A stretch of 64,000 nt of DNA from Paraburkholderia graminis C4D1M. Lineage in GTDB: Bacteria > Pseudomonadota > Gammaproteobacteria > Burkholderiales > Burkholderiaceae. Shown here in pieces: positions 33,236-42,719 of this stretch. The DNA lies in contig NZ_ABLD01000014.1 of the NCBI RefSeq assembly GCF_000172415.1, positions 102,787 through 166,786 of the forward strand, in the 5' to 3' direction. The notes under the pieces are model-generated. The model had not been told where the DNA came from and ran no database searches. It saw only the letters and a list, made by a program, of their open reading frames with translations. Numbering within the stretch: position 1 is the stretch's first letter; each line of letters opens with the position of its first letter. The position numbers and the translations under genes are program-made.

Positions 33236-33760
33236 ATGCGCAGTCGTGTACGCCGCGCCGGTCTGGTTACGGCGCTTATGTTGTCCTGTTCGTTGTCGGC
33301 CGTGCCGTCCGCTCACGCGGCGCTCGGCGGCGCCCCAATGACGCCTCCGGCGGACGCGTCGGTATCCGCCCGCACCTTGCAGCCCTCGAGCGCCGTGATT
33401 CGCTCCGCATCGGGCGCGGCTTCTTCCGCTTCGGCTACGGCGTCGTACACCGTGCGTGAAACCACGCTCGGCAACGGCACGGTGGTGCGCGAATATCTCA
33501 CCACTGACGGCACCGTCTTCGCCATCACCTGGCGCGGCCCGCAAATGCCCGATCTGAACGAACTGCTCGGCAGCTACTTTCCGCAGTACGTGGCCGGCGT
33601 GAAGGCGGTGCGCGCCGCGCGCGGCGGCGCACGCGGCCCCGTTGCGGTCGATCAGAGCAGCCTCGTTGTCCAGTCCGGCGGCCATATGGGCGCGTTCAGC
33701 GGCCGCGCGTGGCTGCCGCCCGCGCTGCCTGCCGGCGTCAGCGGCTCCGACATCCAGTAA
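33236..33760 (+). CDS. Secreted DUF2844 protein
   Basis: A 174-residue exported protein with a signal peptide (residues 1-29, cleaved near AHA-ALGG). The mature part matches the DUF2844 pattern: an ALGG start, SYTVRETTLGNGTVVREYLTTDGTVFAITW and LNELLGSYFPQYV. GGGAGGAG precedes the ATG. It is followed 12 bases later by a DUF3443 lipoprotein gene, a pairing frequent in Burkholderiales. The function is unknown. It could be a periplasmic or surface partner of the lipoprotein. Position after cheZ may be chance, as these pairs occur elsewhere too. Confidence 0.8.
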   Translation: MRSRVRRAGLVTALMLSCSLSAVPSAHAALGGAPMTPPADASVSARTLQPSSAVIRSASGAASSASATASYTVRETTLGNGTVVREYLTTDGTVFAITWRGPQMPDLNELLGSYFPQYVAGVKAVRAARGGARGPVAVDQSSLVVQSGGHMGAFSGRAWLPPALPAGVSGSDIQ

Positions 33761-33772
33761 CGAGGACGAACG

Positions 33773-35116
33773 ATGCGAACCATGCACATTGCGAAGAAAC
33801 TCAAGGACTGGACTCAGGTTGTGGCAACCGTCGTGCTGGTGTCGGCGCTCGCCGCGTGCGGTGGCGGCGGCGATAGCGGCTCCAGTTCCAGCAGCGGCTC
33901 GACCGGTTCAACCGGCGGCTCGACAGGCGGCTCCGCGGGCGGCAGTTCGTCGAGTGGCTTGCCGCCCAGCCCGACGCAGCAGCCGATCGCCGCGACTGCC
34001 GCAAACACGGTCGCGATCACGGTGGCCCACGGCGTTACCGGCGTCATCAACATTCCCACGATCAGCGTGACGGTGTGTGTGCCCGGCACCGCGACGTGTC
34101 AGACGATCAACAACATTCAGGTCGACACGGGCTCGTTCGGTCTGCGCATCGTCAATTCGGCGCTGAATTCGACGATGCAGGCCGGCTTGCCGATCAGCAC
34201 GTCGACAAGCGGCGGCCAGCTCGCCGAATGCGCGACTTTCGCCGACGGCTACACGTGGGGCAGTGTGCGCACCGCGACCGTGACCATCGGCGGCGAAACG
34301 ACGACTGCGGCTGTTCCGTTGCAGATCATCGGCGACAAGCCCGCGAGCACGACGCCGTCGGCGGGTTGCGGCAGCGGCTCGGCGGAGAACACGGCGAACG
34401 ATCTCGGCGCGAACGGCATCATCGGCATCGGCACCGCGCTTTACGATTGCGGCTCGACCTGCGCGAACGCGTCCACGGCTGCGACGTACAGCAATTACTT
34501 CTCGTGCCCGGGCGGTACATCTTGCACGCGCACCGCGGTTCCGCTCGCGAGCCAGGTCGCCAATCCGGTCGCTAAATTCCCCGTCGACAACAACGGCGTG
34601 ATCGTACAAATGCCGCCCATCGGCGACAACGGCGCGGCTTCGGCCACCGGCACGCTGGTATTCGGCATCGGCACGCAGTCGAACAATGCGCTCGGCTCCG
34701 CGCAGACCTTCACCACCGACGGCGCAGGCGACCTGACCAACAGCGTGTTCAACGGCAACACGGTCACGGCGTTCCTGGATTCGGGCTCAAACGGCTATTT
34801 CTTCAACGACAGCTCGCTCACGCTGTGCGGCAGCAACTTCTCGGGCTTCTATTGCCCGTCCGGCGCGCAGACCCGCTCCATCACGCTGGTCGGCCAGAAC
34901 AGCGTGCAGGCGGTGGCGAATATCGGCATCCAGAGTGCGTCGACGCTATTCGGTAACGGCACCAACTATGCGTTCAACGACCTGGCCGGTCAGATCGGCG
35001 GGCTCGCCGCGTTCGACCTCGGTTTGCCGTTCTTCTACGGACGCCACGTTTATCACGGCTTCGACCTGCGGCCGACCGGCGGCACCCAGGCGCCGTTCGT
35101 GGCCTACGCAAGCTAG
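33773..35116 (+). CDS. DUF3443 lipoprotein
   Basis: A 447-residue lipoprotein. The signal peptide ends in the lipobox LAAC with C29 as lipid site, followed by a Gly/Ser-rich linker (about residues 30-65). The main part has an aspartate-rich VDTGSFGLRIV stretch near residue 122 and a second FLDSGSNGYFF near 333, spaced like the two D-(T/S)-G loops of pepsin-like aspartic proteases. This suggests a retropepsin or pepsin-like fold, but no such activity is known for DUF3443, so this is a hypothesis. It forms an operon with the DUF2844 gene and ends before a terminator. Confidence 0.8.
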   Translation: MRTMHIAKKLKDWTQVVATVVLVSALAACGGGGDSGSSSSSGSTGSTGGSTGGSAGGSSSSGLPPSPTQQPIAATAANTVAITVAHGVTGVINIPTISVTVCVPGTATCQTINNIQVDTGSFGLRIVNSALNSTMQAGLPISTSTSGGQLAECATFADGYTWGSVRTATVTIGGETTTAAVPLQIIGDKPASTTPSAGCGSGSAENTANDLGANGIIGIGTALYDCGSTCANASTAATYSNYFSCPGGTSCTRTAVPLASQVANPVAKFPVDNNGVIVQMPPIGDNGAASATGTLVFGIGTQSNNALGSAQTFTTDGAGDLTNSVFNGNTVTAFLDSGSNGYFFNDSSLTLCGSNFSGFYCPSGAQTRSITLVGQNSVQAVANIGIQSASTLFGNGTNYAFNDLAGQIGGLAAFDLGLPFFYGRHVYHGFDLRPTGGTQAPFVAYAS

Positions 35117-35151
35117 TCTGCGGCAACGCAACGCCTGAAGGCTCTCCACGG

Positions 35152-35184
35152 CGCCCGCGCTCAACAGCGCGGGCGTTGTTTTTT
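35152..35184 (+). terminator. Terminator after the DUF3443 gene
   Basis: CGCCCGCGCT (35152-35161) pairs with AGCGCGGGCG (35166-35175) around a 4-base loop, followed by TTGTTTTTTG. Confidence 0.9.
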
Positions 35185-35333
35185 GCGGCGGCGCGCGGTT
35201 TCGCGCGCCGCTTGTCCATCCGCCGAAAAGCCCCGGTTTCTCCTTCCTTATCCGCCGATCGGTGCTTGCGCCGAGCGGGAATAATCGCTCTCACTGGAAA
35301 GAGGCGCAGTGCCTCGCCCAACCGGAGAGCTTT

Positions 35334-36539
35334 GTGGCAGAGGAAAGCGACCTCGAAAAAACCGAATCAGCCACCCCTCGGCGCTTGCAGAAAGCGCGCG
35401 AGGAGGGGCAGATCGCGCGTTCGCGGGAGCTTTCGACGTTCGCGCTGCTCGCCGCCGGCTTTTTCGGCGTGTGGGGCATGTCGGACAGCATCGGCGAGCA
35501 TTTGCAGGCGATGCTGCGCGCGGCGTTCACGTTCGACCACGCGGGCGCTTTTGAAACGCACCGCATGATGATCGGCGCGGGCGCGGCGAGCCGCGAAGGG
35601 CTCTACGCCTTGCTGCCGATTCTCGCCGTCACGGGCGCGGCCGCCTTGCTCGCGCCGATGGCGCTGGGCGGCTGGCAACTGTCGACGAAAGGCCTCGAGC
35701 CCAAGTTCGAACGCCTGAATCCGATCGCCGGCCTCGGCAAGATTTTTTCGATCAACGGACCGATCCAGCTCGCCATGTCGCTCGCGAAGACGCTGGTGGT
35801 GGGCATTATCGGCGGCACGGCAATCTGGAACCGGCGCGAGGAGATCCTCGCGCTCGCCACGCAGCCGCTGCATCTCGCGCTCGCCAACACCGTGCATCTG
35901 ATCGCCGTGTGCTGCGGGATGACGGTCGCGGGCATGTTCGTCGTCGCCGCGCTGGATGTGCCGTATCAACTGTGGCAGTTCCACAAGAAACTGCGCATGA
36001 GCAAGGAAGAAGTGAAGCGCGAGCATCGCGAAAGCGAAGGCGATCCGCACGTGAAAGGCCGGATTCGCCAGCAGCAGCGCGCGATTGCCCGCCGCCGCAT
36101 GATGACGCAGGTGCCGAAGGCCGACGTCGTGGTCACGAACCCGACGCATTTCGCGGTCGCGCTGCAATACACGGACGGCGAGATGCGCGCGCCGAAGGTC
36201 GTCGCGAAGGGCGTGAACCTCGTGGCCGCGCGCATTCGCGAACTCGCTGCCGAAAACAACGTGCCGCTGCTGGAAGCGCCGCCGCTTGCGCGCGCGCTGT
36301 ATCACAACGTCGAACTCAATCGTGAGATTCCCGGCCAGTTGTATGGCGCGGTCGCGGAAGTGCTCGCGTGGGTGTACCAGTTGCGGCGCTTCAAGACCGA
36401 AGGCGGCGACGTGCCGGTCGCACCGACCGAGCTCGAAGTGCCCGCGGAACTCGACAAGGGCGGTGTATCGGATGAAGACGCCGATCAGGAAGCCGCCGAC
36501 ACGCTTAACCCTGCTAACGAAGACGGAGCCTCCGCATGA
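35334..36539 (+). CDS. flhB: Flagellar export gate protein FlhB, GTG start
   Basis: A 401-residue inner-membrane protein of the flagellar type III export gate, with four membrane helices between residues about 35 and 210. The self-cleavage motif NPTH is at 269-272. The cytoplasmic part holds KSRMSKEEV-like charged helices before it. FlhB switches export specificity from rod/hook to filament proteins. The GTG at 35334 lies six bases after GGAG and gives the usual MAEESDLEKTE start. The C-terminal 40 residues are an acidic extension. It overlaps flhA by four bases. Confidence 0.95.
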   Translation: MAEESDLEKTESATPRRLQKAREEGQIARSRELSTFALLAAGFFGVWGMSDSIGEHLQAMLRAAFTFDHAGAFETHRMMIGAGAASREGLYALLPILAVTGAAALLAPMALGGWQLSTKGLEPKFERLNPIAGLGKIFSINGPIQLAMSLAKTLVVGIIGGTAIWNRREEILALATQPLHLALANTVHLIAVCCGMTVAGMFVVAALDVPYQLWQFHKKLRMSKEEVKREHRESEGDPHVKGRIRQQQRAIARRRMMTQVPKADVVVTNPTHFAVALQYTDGEMRAPKVVAKGVNLVAARIRELAAENNVPLLEAPPLARALYHNVELNREIPGQLYGAVAEVLAWVYQLRRFKTEGGDVPVAPTELEVPAELDKGGVSDEDADQEAADTLNPANEDGASA

Positions 36540-38638
36540 ACGCTCGCGCCGGTTTCCTCGCTCGACGGCCCGATGCCTTGAGCGGCACCAATTTACGCGC
36601 CCTCGCAGGCCCGGTGCTGATCTGCATGATCCTCGGCATGATGATTTTGCCGTTGCCGCCGTTCCTGCTGGATCTGCTGTTCACCTTCAACATCGCGCTT
36701 TCCGTGATGGTGCTGCTCGTCAGCATGTACACGATGAAGCCGCTCGACTTCGCCGCTTTCCCGAGCGTGCTGCTGTTCTCGACGTTGCTGCGGCTCTCGC
36801 TGAACGTCGCATCGACGCGTGTCGTGCTGCTCGAAGGCCATACCGGTCCTGACGCCGCGGGCCAGGTGATCGAGTCGTTCGGTCACTTCCTCGTAGGCGG
36901 CAACTTCGCGGTCGGTATCGTCGTCTTTATCATCCTGATGGTCATCAACTTCATGGTGATCACCAAGGGCGCGGGACGGATCGCGGAAGTGTCCGCGCGC
37001 TTCACGCTCGACGCGATGCCCGGCAAGCAGATGGCGATCGACGCCGACCTGAACGCCGGTCTCATCAACGAAGAGCAGGCGCGCAAGCGTCGCGCGGAAG
37101 TGTCGCAGGAAGCCGAGTTCTACGGCTCGATGGACGGCGCGAGCAAGTTCGTGCGCGGCGATGCGATCGCCGGCTTGCTCATCATGGTGATCAACATCTT
37201 CGGCGGGTTGATCGTCGGGATGGTTCAGCACGGCATGGACTTCGCGTCGGCGGGCAAGAACTACACGCTGCTGACCATCGGCGACGGCCTCGTCGCGCAG
37301 ATTCCGTCGCTCGTGATTTCGACGGCCGCGGGCGTGATCGTGTCGCGTGTGGCAACGAATGAAGACATCGGCACGCAACTCACCGGGCAGCTTTTCACGA
37401 ACCCGCGCGTGCTGATGATCACCGGCTGCATTCTCGTGCTGATGGGTTTGATTCCGGGCATGCCGCACTTCGCGTTTCTGATTCTCGGCGGCGGTCTGAT
37501 CCAGCTCGGCCGCACGATGAAGAAGCGCGCCGAAGAGCGCAAGAACACGACGGCGCTCGTCGACGTCGCGCCGGCCGCGGTCACGCCGGTCGAGAACGCC
37601 GAAGCAAGCTGGGACGACGTGACGATGATCGACACGCTCGGCCTCGAAGTGGGTTACCGGCTGATTCCGCTCGTCGACAAGAATTCGGACGGCGAACTGC
37701 TCAAGCGGATCAAGAGCATCCGCAAGAAGTTCGCGCAGGAAATCGGCTTCTTGCCGCCCGTCATTCATATTCGCGACAACCTGGAGTTGCGGCCGAACGG
37801 TTATCGGATCGCGCTCAAGGGCGTGGAAGTGGGCGTCGGCGAGGCGTATCCGGGCCAGTGGCTCGCGATCAATCCGGGCCAGGTTTCCGCCGCGCTGCCG
37901 GGCACGCCGACACAAGACCCGGCGTTCGGCTTGCCGGCTATCTGGATCGACACGAATCTGCGCGAACAGGCGCAGGTGTACGGCTACACGGTGGTCGATT
38001 CGAGCACGGTGGTCGCGACGCACCTGAATCACCTCGTGGTCACGCATGCGTCCGAACTGCTCGGCCGCCGCGAAGTGCAGGCGCTGCTCGAGCGGATGCA
38101 GAAGGACACGCCGTCGCTCGTCGACGATCTGGTGCCGAAGACGCTGCCGCTCACGACGCTGCAAAAGGTGCTGCAAAACCTGCTCGAAGAAGGCGTGCCG
38201 ATTCGCGATCTGCGCACGATTCTCGAAGCACTGTCCGAACATACGCCGAAGATCACCGACGCGCACGATCTCACCGCCGCCGTGCGTCTTGCGCTGGGCC
38301 GCGCGATCACGCAGCAGTGGTTCCCCGGCACCGGCGACATGCAGGTGATGGGCCTCGACTCGAATCTCGAACGCGTGCTGTCGCAGGCGCTGTCGACGGG
38401 TTCCAACCCTGGCCTCGAGCCCGGCCTCGCGCATACGCTGATGACTGAGACGCAGAAGGCGATGAGCCGTCAGCAGAACATGGGACTTGCGCCGGTGCTG
38501 CTCGTGCAGCACGCATTGCGGCCGATGCTCGCGCGCTTCCTGCGCCGCAGCCTGCCGCAGTTGAAGGTGCTGTCGTATGCGGAAGTGCCCGATACGCGCA
38601 ACATCAAGGTCGTGAATCTGATCGGCGCGCACGGTTAA
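36536..38638 (+). CDS. flhA: Flagellar export gate protein FlhA
   Basis: A 700-residue protein. The first roughly 330 residues carry eight membrane helices. Among them is the conserved cytoplasmic loop, with FTLDAMPGKQMAIDADLNAGL and RRAEVSQEAEFYGSMDGASKFV. The rest is the soluble ring-forming domain that receives export substrates and chaperones. The length is normal. The start overlaps the flhB stop as ATGA, so the two are translated together. The stop is at 38636-38638. Confidence 0.96.
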   Translation: MNARAGFLARRPDALSGTNLRALAGPVLICMILGMMILPLPPFLLDLLFTFNIALSVMVLLVSMYTMKPLDFAAFPSVLLFSTLLRLSLNVASTRVVLLEGHTGPDAAGQVIESFGHFLVGGNFAVGIVVFIILMVINFMVITKGAGRIAEVSARFTLDAMPGKQMAIDADLNAGLINEEQARKRRAEVSQEAEFYGSMDGASKFVRGDAIAGLLIMVINIFGGLIVGMVQHGMDFASAGKNYTLLTIGDGLVAQIPSLVISTAAGVIVSRVATNEDIGTQLTGQLFTNPRVLMITGCILVLMGLIPGMPHFAFLILGGGLIQLGRTMKKRAEERKNTTALVDVAPAAVTPVENAEASWDDVTMIDTLGLEVGYRLIPLVDKNSDGELLKRIKSIRKKFAQEIGFLPPVIHIRDNLELRPNGYRIALKGVEVGVGEAYPGQWLAINPGQVSAALPGTPTQDPAFGLPAIWIDTNLREQAQVYGYTVVDSSTVVATHLNHLVVTHASELLGRREVQALLERMQKDTPSLVDDLVPKTLPLTTLQKVLQNLLEEGVPIRDLRTILEALSEHTPKITDAHDLTAAVRLALGRAITQQWFPGTGDMQVMGLDSNLERVLSQALSTGSNPGLEPGLAHTLMTETQKAMSRQQNMGLAPVLLVQHALRPMLARFLRRSLPQLKVLSYAEVPDTRNIKVVNLIGAHG

Positions 38639-38950
38639 CGCGCGATCCGGCTTCACGTTCCAGTTATCGGTCGGCGCCTGTGGGCGCCGGTTTTCATTTC
38701 CGCGCCTGACTTTTCGCACCGCTCATGCATGGGCGAGTCCATGCTTCGCTCGCAAGGCACGCTCGCACGCGGGGCGGCGTCTTGTGCCGACGTGAGCGCG
38801 TTAATCGCGGCGTGCGTCCATCGTCCGAATTACCCACGTTTAACGGCCTTTATCCACCGATCGTCGGTCGAGGGCTTTCGCAATAATGATCTCAATGGGA
38901 AGCGGTGTGTTGCCGGTCCGTCAGTCCGTTTACCTCATCGGGGGTCCAGC
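38639..38950 (+). other. Gap between flhA and flhF
   Basis: 312 bases. A hairpin at 38671-38690 (CGGCGCC with GGCGCCG) followed by TTTTCATTT is a probable terminator. The frame of flhF stays open upstream of its start to 38729, but the homology begins only at 38951. A promoter for flhF may lie here; none was clear. Confidence 0.5.
38671..38690 (+). terminator. Probable terminator after flhA
   Basis: A 7-base GC-rich stem plus one T-G pair around a TGTG loop, followed by TTTTCATTT. Confidence 0.7.
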
Positions 38951-40957
38951 TTGAACATTCGTAAATTTATCGGTGCCACCAGTCGCGACGCACTGCGTCT
39001 CGTGCGCGAAGCACTGGGCGCCGACGCGGTCGTGCTGTCCAATCGAACCATGGACGACGGCAGTGTCGAGATCGTCGCATTGGCCGACAGCGACCTCGCG
39101 GCGATCACGCCGAAGGCTCCGCGCGCCGATGCGAGCGCAGCGCACTCCGCATCGACGAATATGGTGGCCGCGCAAGCCGCTCCGCGCGCGATGTCCGCGG
39201 CTCAGCCGATGCAGGCCAATCCGTACGCGAGCGGCATGCCGGACGTGTTCTCGTCGGTGTTCGGCGCGAGCCCGGAAGCCGGGACCGAGACGGCGGGCGG
39301 CTTCGCCGACCCGGCGCTCGCAGGCGGCCACGATGCGCAGCCTGCCGCGAGGATCGTTCCGAGTGCGGCGATGAATGCCGCCAAGCCGTCCGCCGCACAG
39401 GTCGACGCGCGCAAGGGCGCATCCGCGGCCACGGCCGCGGCGAATACGATGAACACGACAGCGGCGGCCGCGAAGCATTCGCCGGCGCCGCAATCGCAAC
39501 AGATCCACGTCGGCCAGCCGAGCGCGCGCGCCGCAGCCGCGCGTTTGAACGACGACATGCGCGCCGATCTGCTGAAGGCTGCGGGCGTGCCGTCCGCATC
39601 CGCTGCCTCGGCCTCCGACGTCGACGGGCCGCGCACGATGGCCGAGTCGAATCCGTGGCTGATCGATCACGCACGCCGCATCGCCGGCGAGCACGAATCG
39701 CACGGTGAATACGCCGCGCGTCCGGCAGCGATCACGCCGGCCGCCGCGATGGCCAGGGGCCTCGGCGCTGCCGTCGAACCCGGCCGCGCCACTGCACAGC
39801 AAGCGGACAACACGCCCGATTGGGCTCGCGAAGCCGCACAGGTGGCCGCGCGCCGCGCTGCGCAGAAATTCGCGCCGTCGCCGTCTTCGTCTTCATCGCC
39901 GTCCACGTCTTCTACCGACGACGCGCGCACGCCCGCTGGCGTCGCCGAAGCGATCAAGGCGCGCATGGAGCAGGTCGTCAAGGAAACCGTGATGAGCGAG
40001 CTTTCTTCGCTGCGCGGCATGATGGAAGAACAGTTCGCGGGCCTCATGTGGGGCGACCGCCAGCGCCGCAATCCGTCGCACGGTGCGCTCACCAAGCATC
40101 TGTTCGCCGCCGGTTTCTCGGCGCAGCTCGTGCAGATGATGGTCGACAACCTGCCTGAAGACGTCGACAACATGGACGACGGCATGGACTGGGTGCGCTC
40201 GGTGCTCGCCTCGAACCTGCCCGTGATGGAAGACGAAGACACGCTGATGGAACGCGGCGGCGTCTTCGCGCTGATGGGCCCGACGGGCGTCGGCAAGACC
40301 ACGACCACCGCCAAGCTCGCCGCGCGCTGCGTGATGCGCTTCGGCGCCAGCAAGGTTGCATTGCTCACCACCGACAGCTACCGGATCGGCGGCCACGAAC
40401 AACTGCGCATTTTCGGCAAGATTCTCGGCGTGTCGGTTCACGCGGTGAAAGACAGCGCCGACCTGCAACTCGCGCTCTCCGAACTGCGCAACAAGCACAT
40501 CGTGCTGATCGACACGATCGGCATGAGCCAGCGCGATCGCCTCGTCTCCGACCAGATCGCGATGCTGAGCCGCGCCGGTCAGCCGGTGCAGCGCCTGTTG
40601 CTGCTCAACGCAACGAGCCACGGCGACACGCTCAACGAAGTCGTGCAGGCGTATCAGCGCGGGCCGGATCAACAGCCGCTCGCCGGCTGCATTCTGACCA
40701 AGCTCGACGAAGCCACCAACCTGGGCGGCGTGCTCGATACGGTGATCCGCTACAAGCTGCCGGTGCACTACGTGTCGACCGGTCAGAAGGTGCCGGAAAA
40801 CCTGTACGTCGCGACCAAACGCTTCCTGCTCAAGAGCGCGTTCTGCATTCCGCGCGATCACTCGCCGTTCGTCCCGCATGACGACGACGTGCCCGCGTTG
40901 CTCTCCGCGCTTTCCGCGCGTTCGACCGCCGAACTGCATGAGGTTCGCTTTGGATAA
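38951..40957 (+). CDS. flhF: SRP-like GTPase FlhF, TTG start
   Basis: A 668-residue GTPase that sets flagellum place and number together with FlhG. The short B domain at the N-terminus begins NIRKFIGATSRDALRLVREALGADAVVLSN. Residues about 75-330 are an unusually long Ala-rich linker. The NG domain ends the protein, with the P-loop ALMGPTGVGKTTTTAK near 442, TTDSYRIGGHEQL, IDTIGM and ILTKLDE. The TTG at 38951 is chosen because the FlhF family starts here (MNIRKF) and GGGG lies upstream. FlhF proteins are usually shorter, so the linker is the odd part. Confidence 0.92.
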   Translation: MNIRKFIGATSRDALRLVREALGADAVVLSNRTMDDGSVEIVALADSDLAAITPKAPRADASAAHSASTNMVAAQAAPRAMSAAQPMQANPYASGMPDVFSSVFGASPEAGTETAGGFADPALAGGHDAQPAARIVPSAAMNAAKPSAAQVDARKGASAATAAANTMNTTAAAAKHSPAPQSQQIHVGQPSARAAAARLNDDMRADLLKAAGVPSASAASASDVDGPRTMAESNPWLIDHARRIAGEHESHGEYAARPAAITPAAAMARGLGAAVEPGRATAQQADNTPDWAREAAQVAARRAAQKFAPSPSSSSSPSTSSTDDARTPAGVAEAIKARMEQVVKETVMSELSSLRGMMEEQFAGLMWGDRQRRNPSHGALTKHLFAAGFSAQLVQMMVDNLPEDVDNMDDGMDWVRSVLASNLPVMEDEDTLMERGGVFALMGPTGVGKTTTTAKLAARCVMRFGASKVALLTTDSYRIGGHEQLRIFGKILGVSVHAVKDSADLQLALSELRNKHIVLIDTIGMSQRDRLVSDQIAMLSRAGQPVQRLLLLNATSHGDTLNEVVQAYQRGPDQQPLAGCILTKLDEATNLGGVLDTVIRYKLPVHYVSTGQKVPENLYVATKRFLLKSAFCIPRDHSPFVPHDDDVPALLSALSARSTAELHEVRFG

Positions 40958-41819
40958 GCTCGTCCCCGATCAGGCAGAAGGACTGCGGCGCCTCCTCGCG
41001 CGCAGCGGCTCGCGCGTGATTGCGGTGACCGGCGGGTCGATGGGCGCGGGCTGCACGACCACGGTGATCAATCTCGCCGCGGCGCTCGCGCAGCAAGGCA
41101 AGGACGTGCTCGTGCTCGACGAGCGCACGGGCGAGAAGTCGGTGAGCGCGCTCGCCGGCAGCGTGCGCGGCGCGGGCAATTTTGTCGCGGTGATGCGCGG
41201 CGAGATGACGCTCGACGACGCCGCCACGCGGCATCCGCTCGGCTTCTCGGTGCTGGCCGCCGCGCGTGCGCATCGCGAGAGTTATAGCGCGGCGCAGTTC
41301 GGCGTGCTGCTGCATGGCTCGGCCGACGTCGTGCTGATCGATGCGCAACTGGATCAGCAAGGGCACCTGTCGGCGCTCGCGATGCAGGCGCACGACGTGA
41401 TGATCGTCACGCGCATGGCCGCTCAGGCGATCACCGACGCATACGCGTGCATGAAGCGCCTGCACTACGCGCACGCGATCGCGCAGTTTCGCGTGCTGGT
41501 GAATCACGTGCAGAGCGTGGAAGACGCTCACACCGCTTTTGCAAACCTGGCCGGCGTGGCCAGCCGCTACCTCGCGGTGGCGCTCGAAGACGCCGGTTGC
41601 ATTGCCGCCGATGCGCGGATGGCGCGAGCCGAAGAGTTGTCGCGTTGTGTCGTCGACGCATTTCCGTCGACACCGGCTGCGCGCGATTTCCGGCACCTCG
41701 CAGCCGAATTGCAGTACTGGCCGATGCGGCCAGCGATGTCGTCGCAAACGCCGTGGATGGCGCCTGCGACAGTTTCAGCGGCGCAACACGCCGACCAACC
41801 GTCTGCGCAGCACGCCTGA
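40950..41819 (+). CDS. flhG: FlhG/FleN-type MinD-like protein without P-loop lysine
   Basis: A protein of about 289 residues with the MinD/ParA fold order (first strand SRVIAVTGG, Walker B-like ADVVLIDAQLD, later DVMIVTRMAAQAITDAYA). It follows flhF with overlap, the normal place of flhG. The P-loop reads TGGSMGAGCTTT: both the signature lysine and the catalytic lysine of the MinD-type Walker A (KGGxGKT) are missing, with Cys in place of the latter. It may bind ATP poorly or not at all. The TTG at 40950 follows GAGG by six bases; an ATG at 40938 is possible. Confidence 0.85.
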   Translation: MDKLVPDQAEGLRRLLARSGSRVIAVTGGSMGAGCTTTVINLAAALAQQGKDVLVLDERTGEKSVSALAGSVRGAGNFVAVMRGEMTLDDAATRHPLGFSVLAAARAHRESYSAAQFGVLLHGSADVVLIDAQLDQQGHLSALAMQAHDVMIVTRMAAQAITDAYACMKRLHYAHAIAQFRVLVNHVQSVEDAHTAFANLAGVASRYLAVALEDAGCIAADARMARAEELSRCVVDAFPSTPAARDFRHLAAELQYWPMRPAMSSQTPWMAPATVSAAQHADQPSAQHA

Positions 41820-41847
41820 GTGGCGGCACAAGGACAAGGGGAGCACG

Positions 41848-42582
41848 ATGTATAACGCTCAGGGAAAGATTTCCCAAGCCGATGTTTTGACGAAGTACGC
41901 ACCGCTCGTGCGTCGGCTCGGCTTGCAGCTCGTGGCCAAGATGCCGGCCAGTGTCGATCTGGACGATCTGATCCAGGCCGGCATGATCGGCTTGCTCGAT
42001 GCCGCGAGCCGCTATAAAGAAGATCAGGGCGCGCAGTTCGAGACCTACGCGAGCCAGCGGATTCGCGGCGCGATGCTCGACGAATTGCGCAGCAACGACT
42101 GGTTGCCGCGCAGCTTGCGGCGCACTTCGCGAGAAGTGGAAACGGCCGTGCACAAGGTCGAGCAGAATCTGGGCCGCTCGGCGAGCGAAACGGAGGTTGC
42201 CGAACACCTGCAAATGCCGCTCGACGAGTATCAGTCGATGCTGCAGGACCTGCACGGCAGCCAGCTGATCTACTACGAAGACTTCGACCGTTCCGCCGAC
42301 GACGAACCGTTTCTCGACCGCTATTGCGTCGATCACTCGGACCCGCTTTCGGCCTTGCTCGACGACAGCCTGCGCTCGGCGCTCGTCGAGGCGATTGACC
42401 GCTTGCCGGAACGCGAGAAGCTCCTGATGTCGCTCTATTATGAGCGCGGCATGAACCTTCGCGAAATCGGCGCGGTGATGGAAGTCAGCGAGTCGCGCGT
42501 ATGTCAGCTACACAGCCAGGCAGTGGCGCGTTTGCGCACGCGCCTGCGTGAAATGGCCTGGGCCAACGCCGAGGCGACGTGA
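41848..42582 (+). CDS. fliA: Flagellar sigma factor FliA (sigma28)
   Basis: A 244-residue sigma factor. Region 2 is clear (YAPLVRRLGLQLVAKMPASVDLDDLIQAGMIGLLDA, then FETYASQRIRGAMLDELRSNDW), as is region 4 with its helix-turn-helix (YYERGMNLREIGAVMEVSESRVCQLHSQAV). It recognises TAAA-N15-GCCGATAA-like promoters, several of which I found in this window. GGGGAG precedes the ATG at 41848. It closes the flhB-flhA / flhF-flhG-fliA block. The anti-sigma factor FlgM is encoded 1.7 kb downstream. Confidence 0.96.
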   Translation: MYNAQGKISQADVLTKYAPLVRRLGLQLVAKMPASVDLDDLIQAGMIGLLDAASRYKEDQGAQFETYASQRIRGAMLDELRSNDWLPRSLRRTSREVETAVHKVEQNLGRSASETEVAEHLQMPLDEYQSMLQDLHGSQLIYYEDFDRSADDEPFLDRYCVDHSDPLSALLDDSLRSALVEAIDRLPEREKLLMSLYYERGMNLREIGAVMEVSESRVCQLHSQAVARLRTRLREMAWANAEAT

Positions 42583-42719
42583 GCGGCCGCCTCGCGCCGA
42601 TGTATAACGAGGCGTAACAACGCAATAGCGAGGCAATAGCGTTACCGGTTGTGTGCCGGAGAATTTGCAAAGCGAGGGCGTTGCACACGCCGTTGCACGC
42701 GCCCGTTGCATGCACCTTC

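Noticed and set aside
36593..38719. Open frame of about 708 codons opposite flhA
   Set aside because: Very Arg/His/Gln-rich, no domain, fully overlapped by the clear flhA gene.
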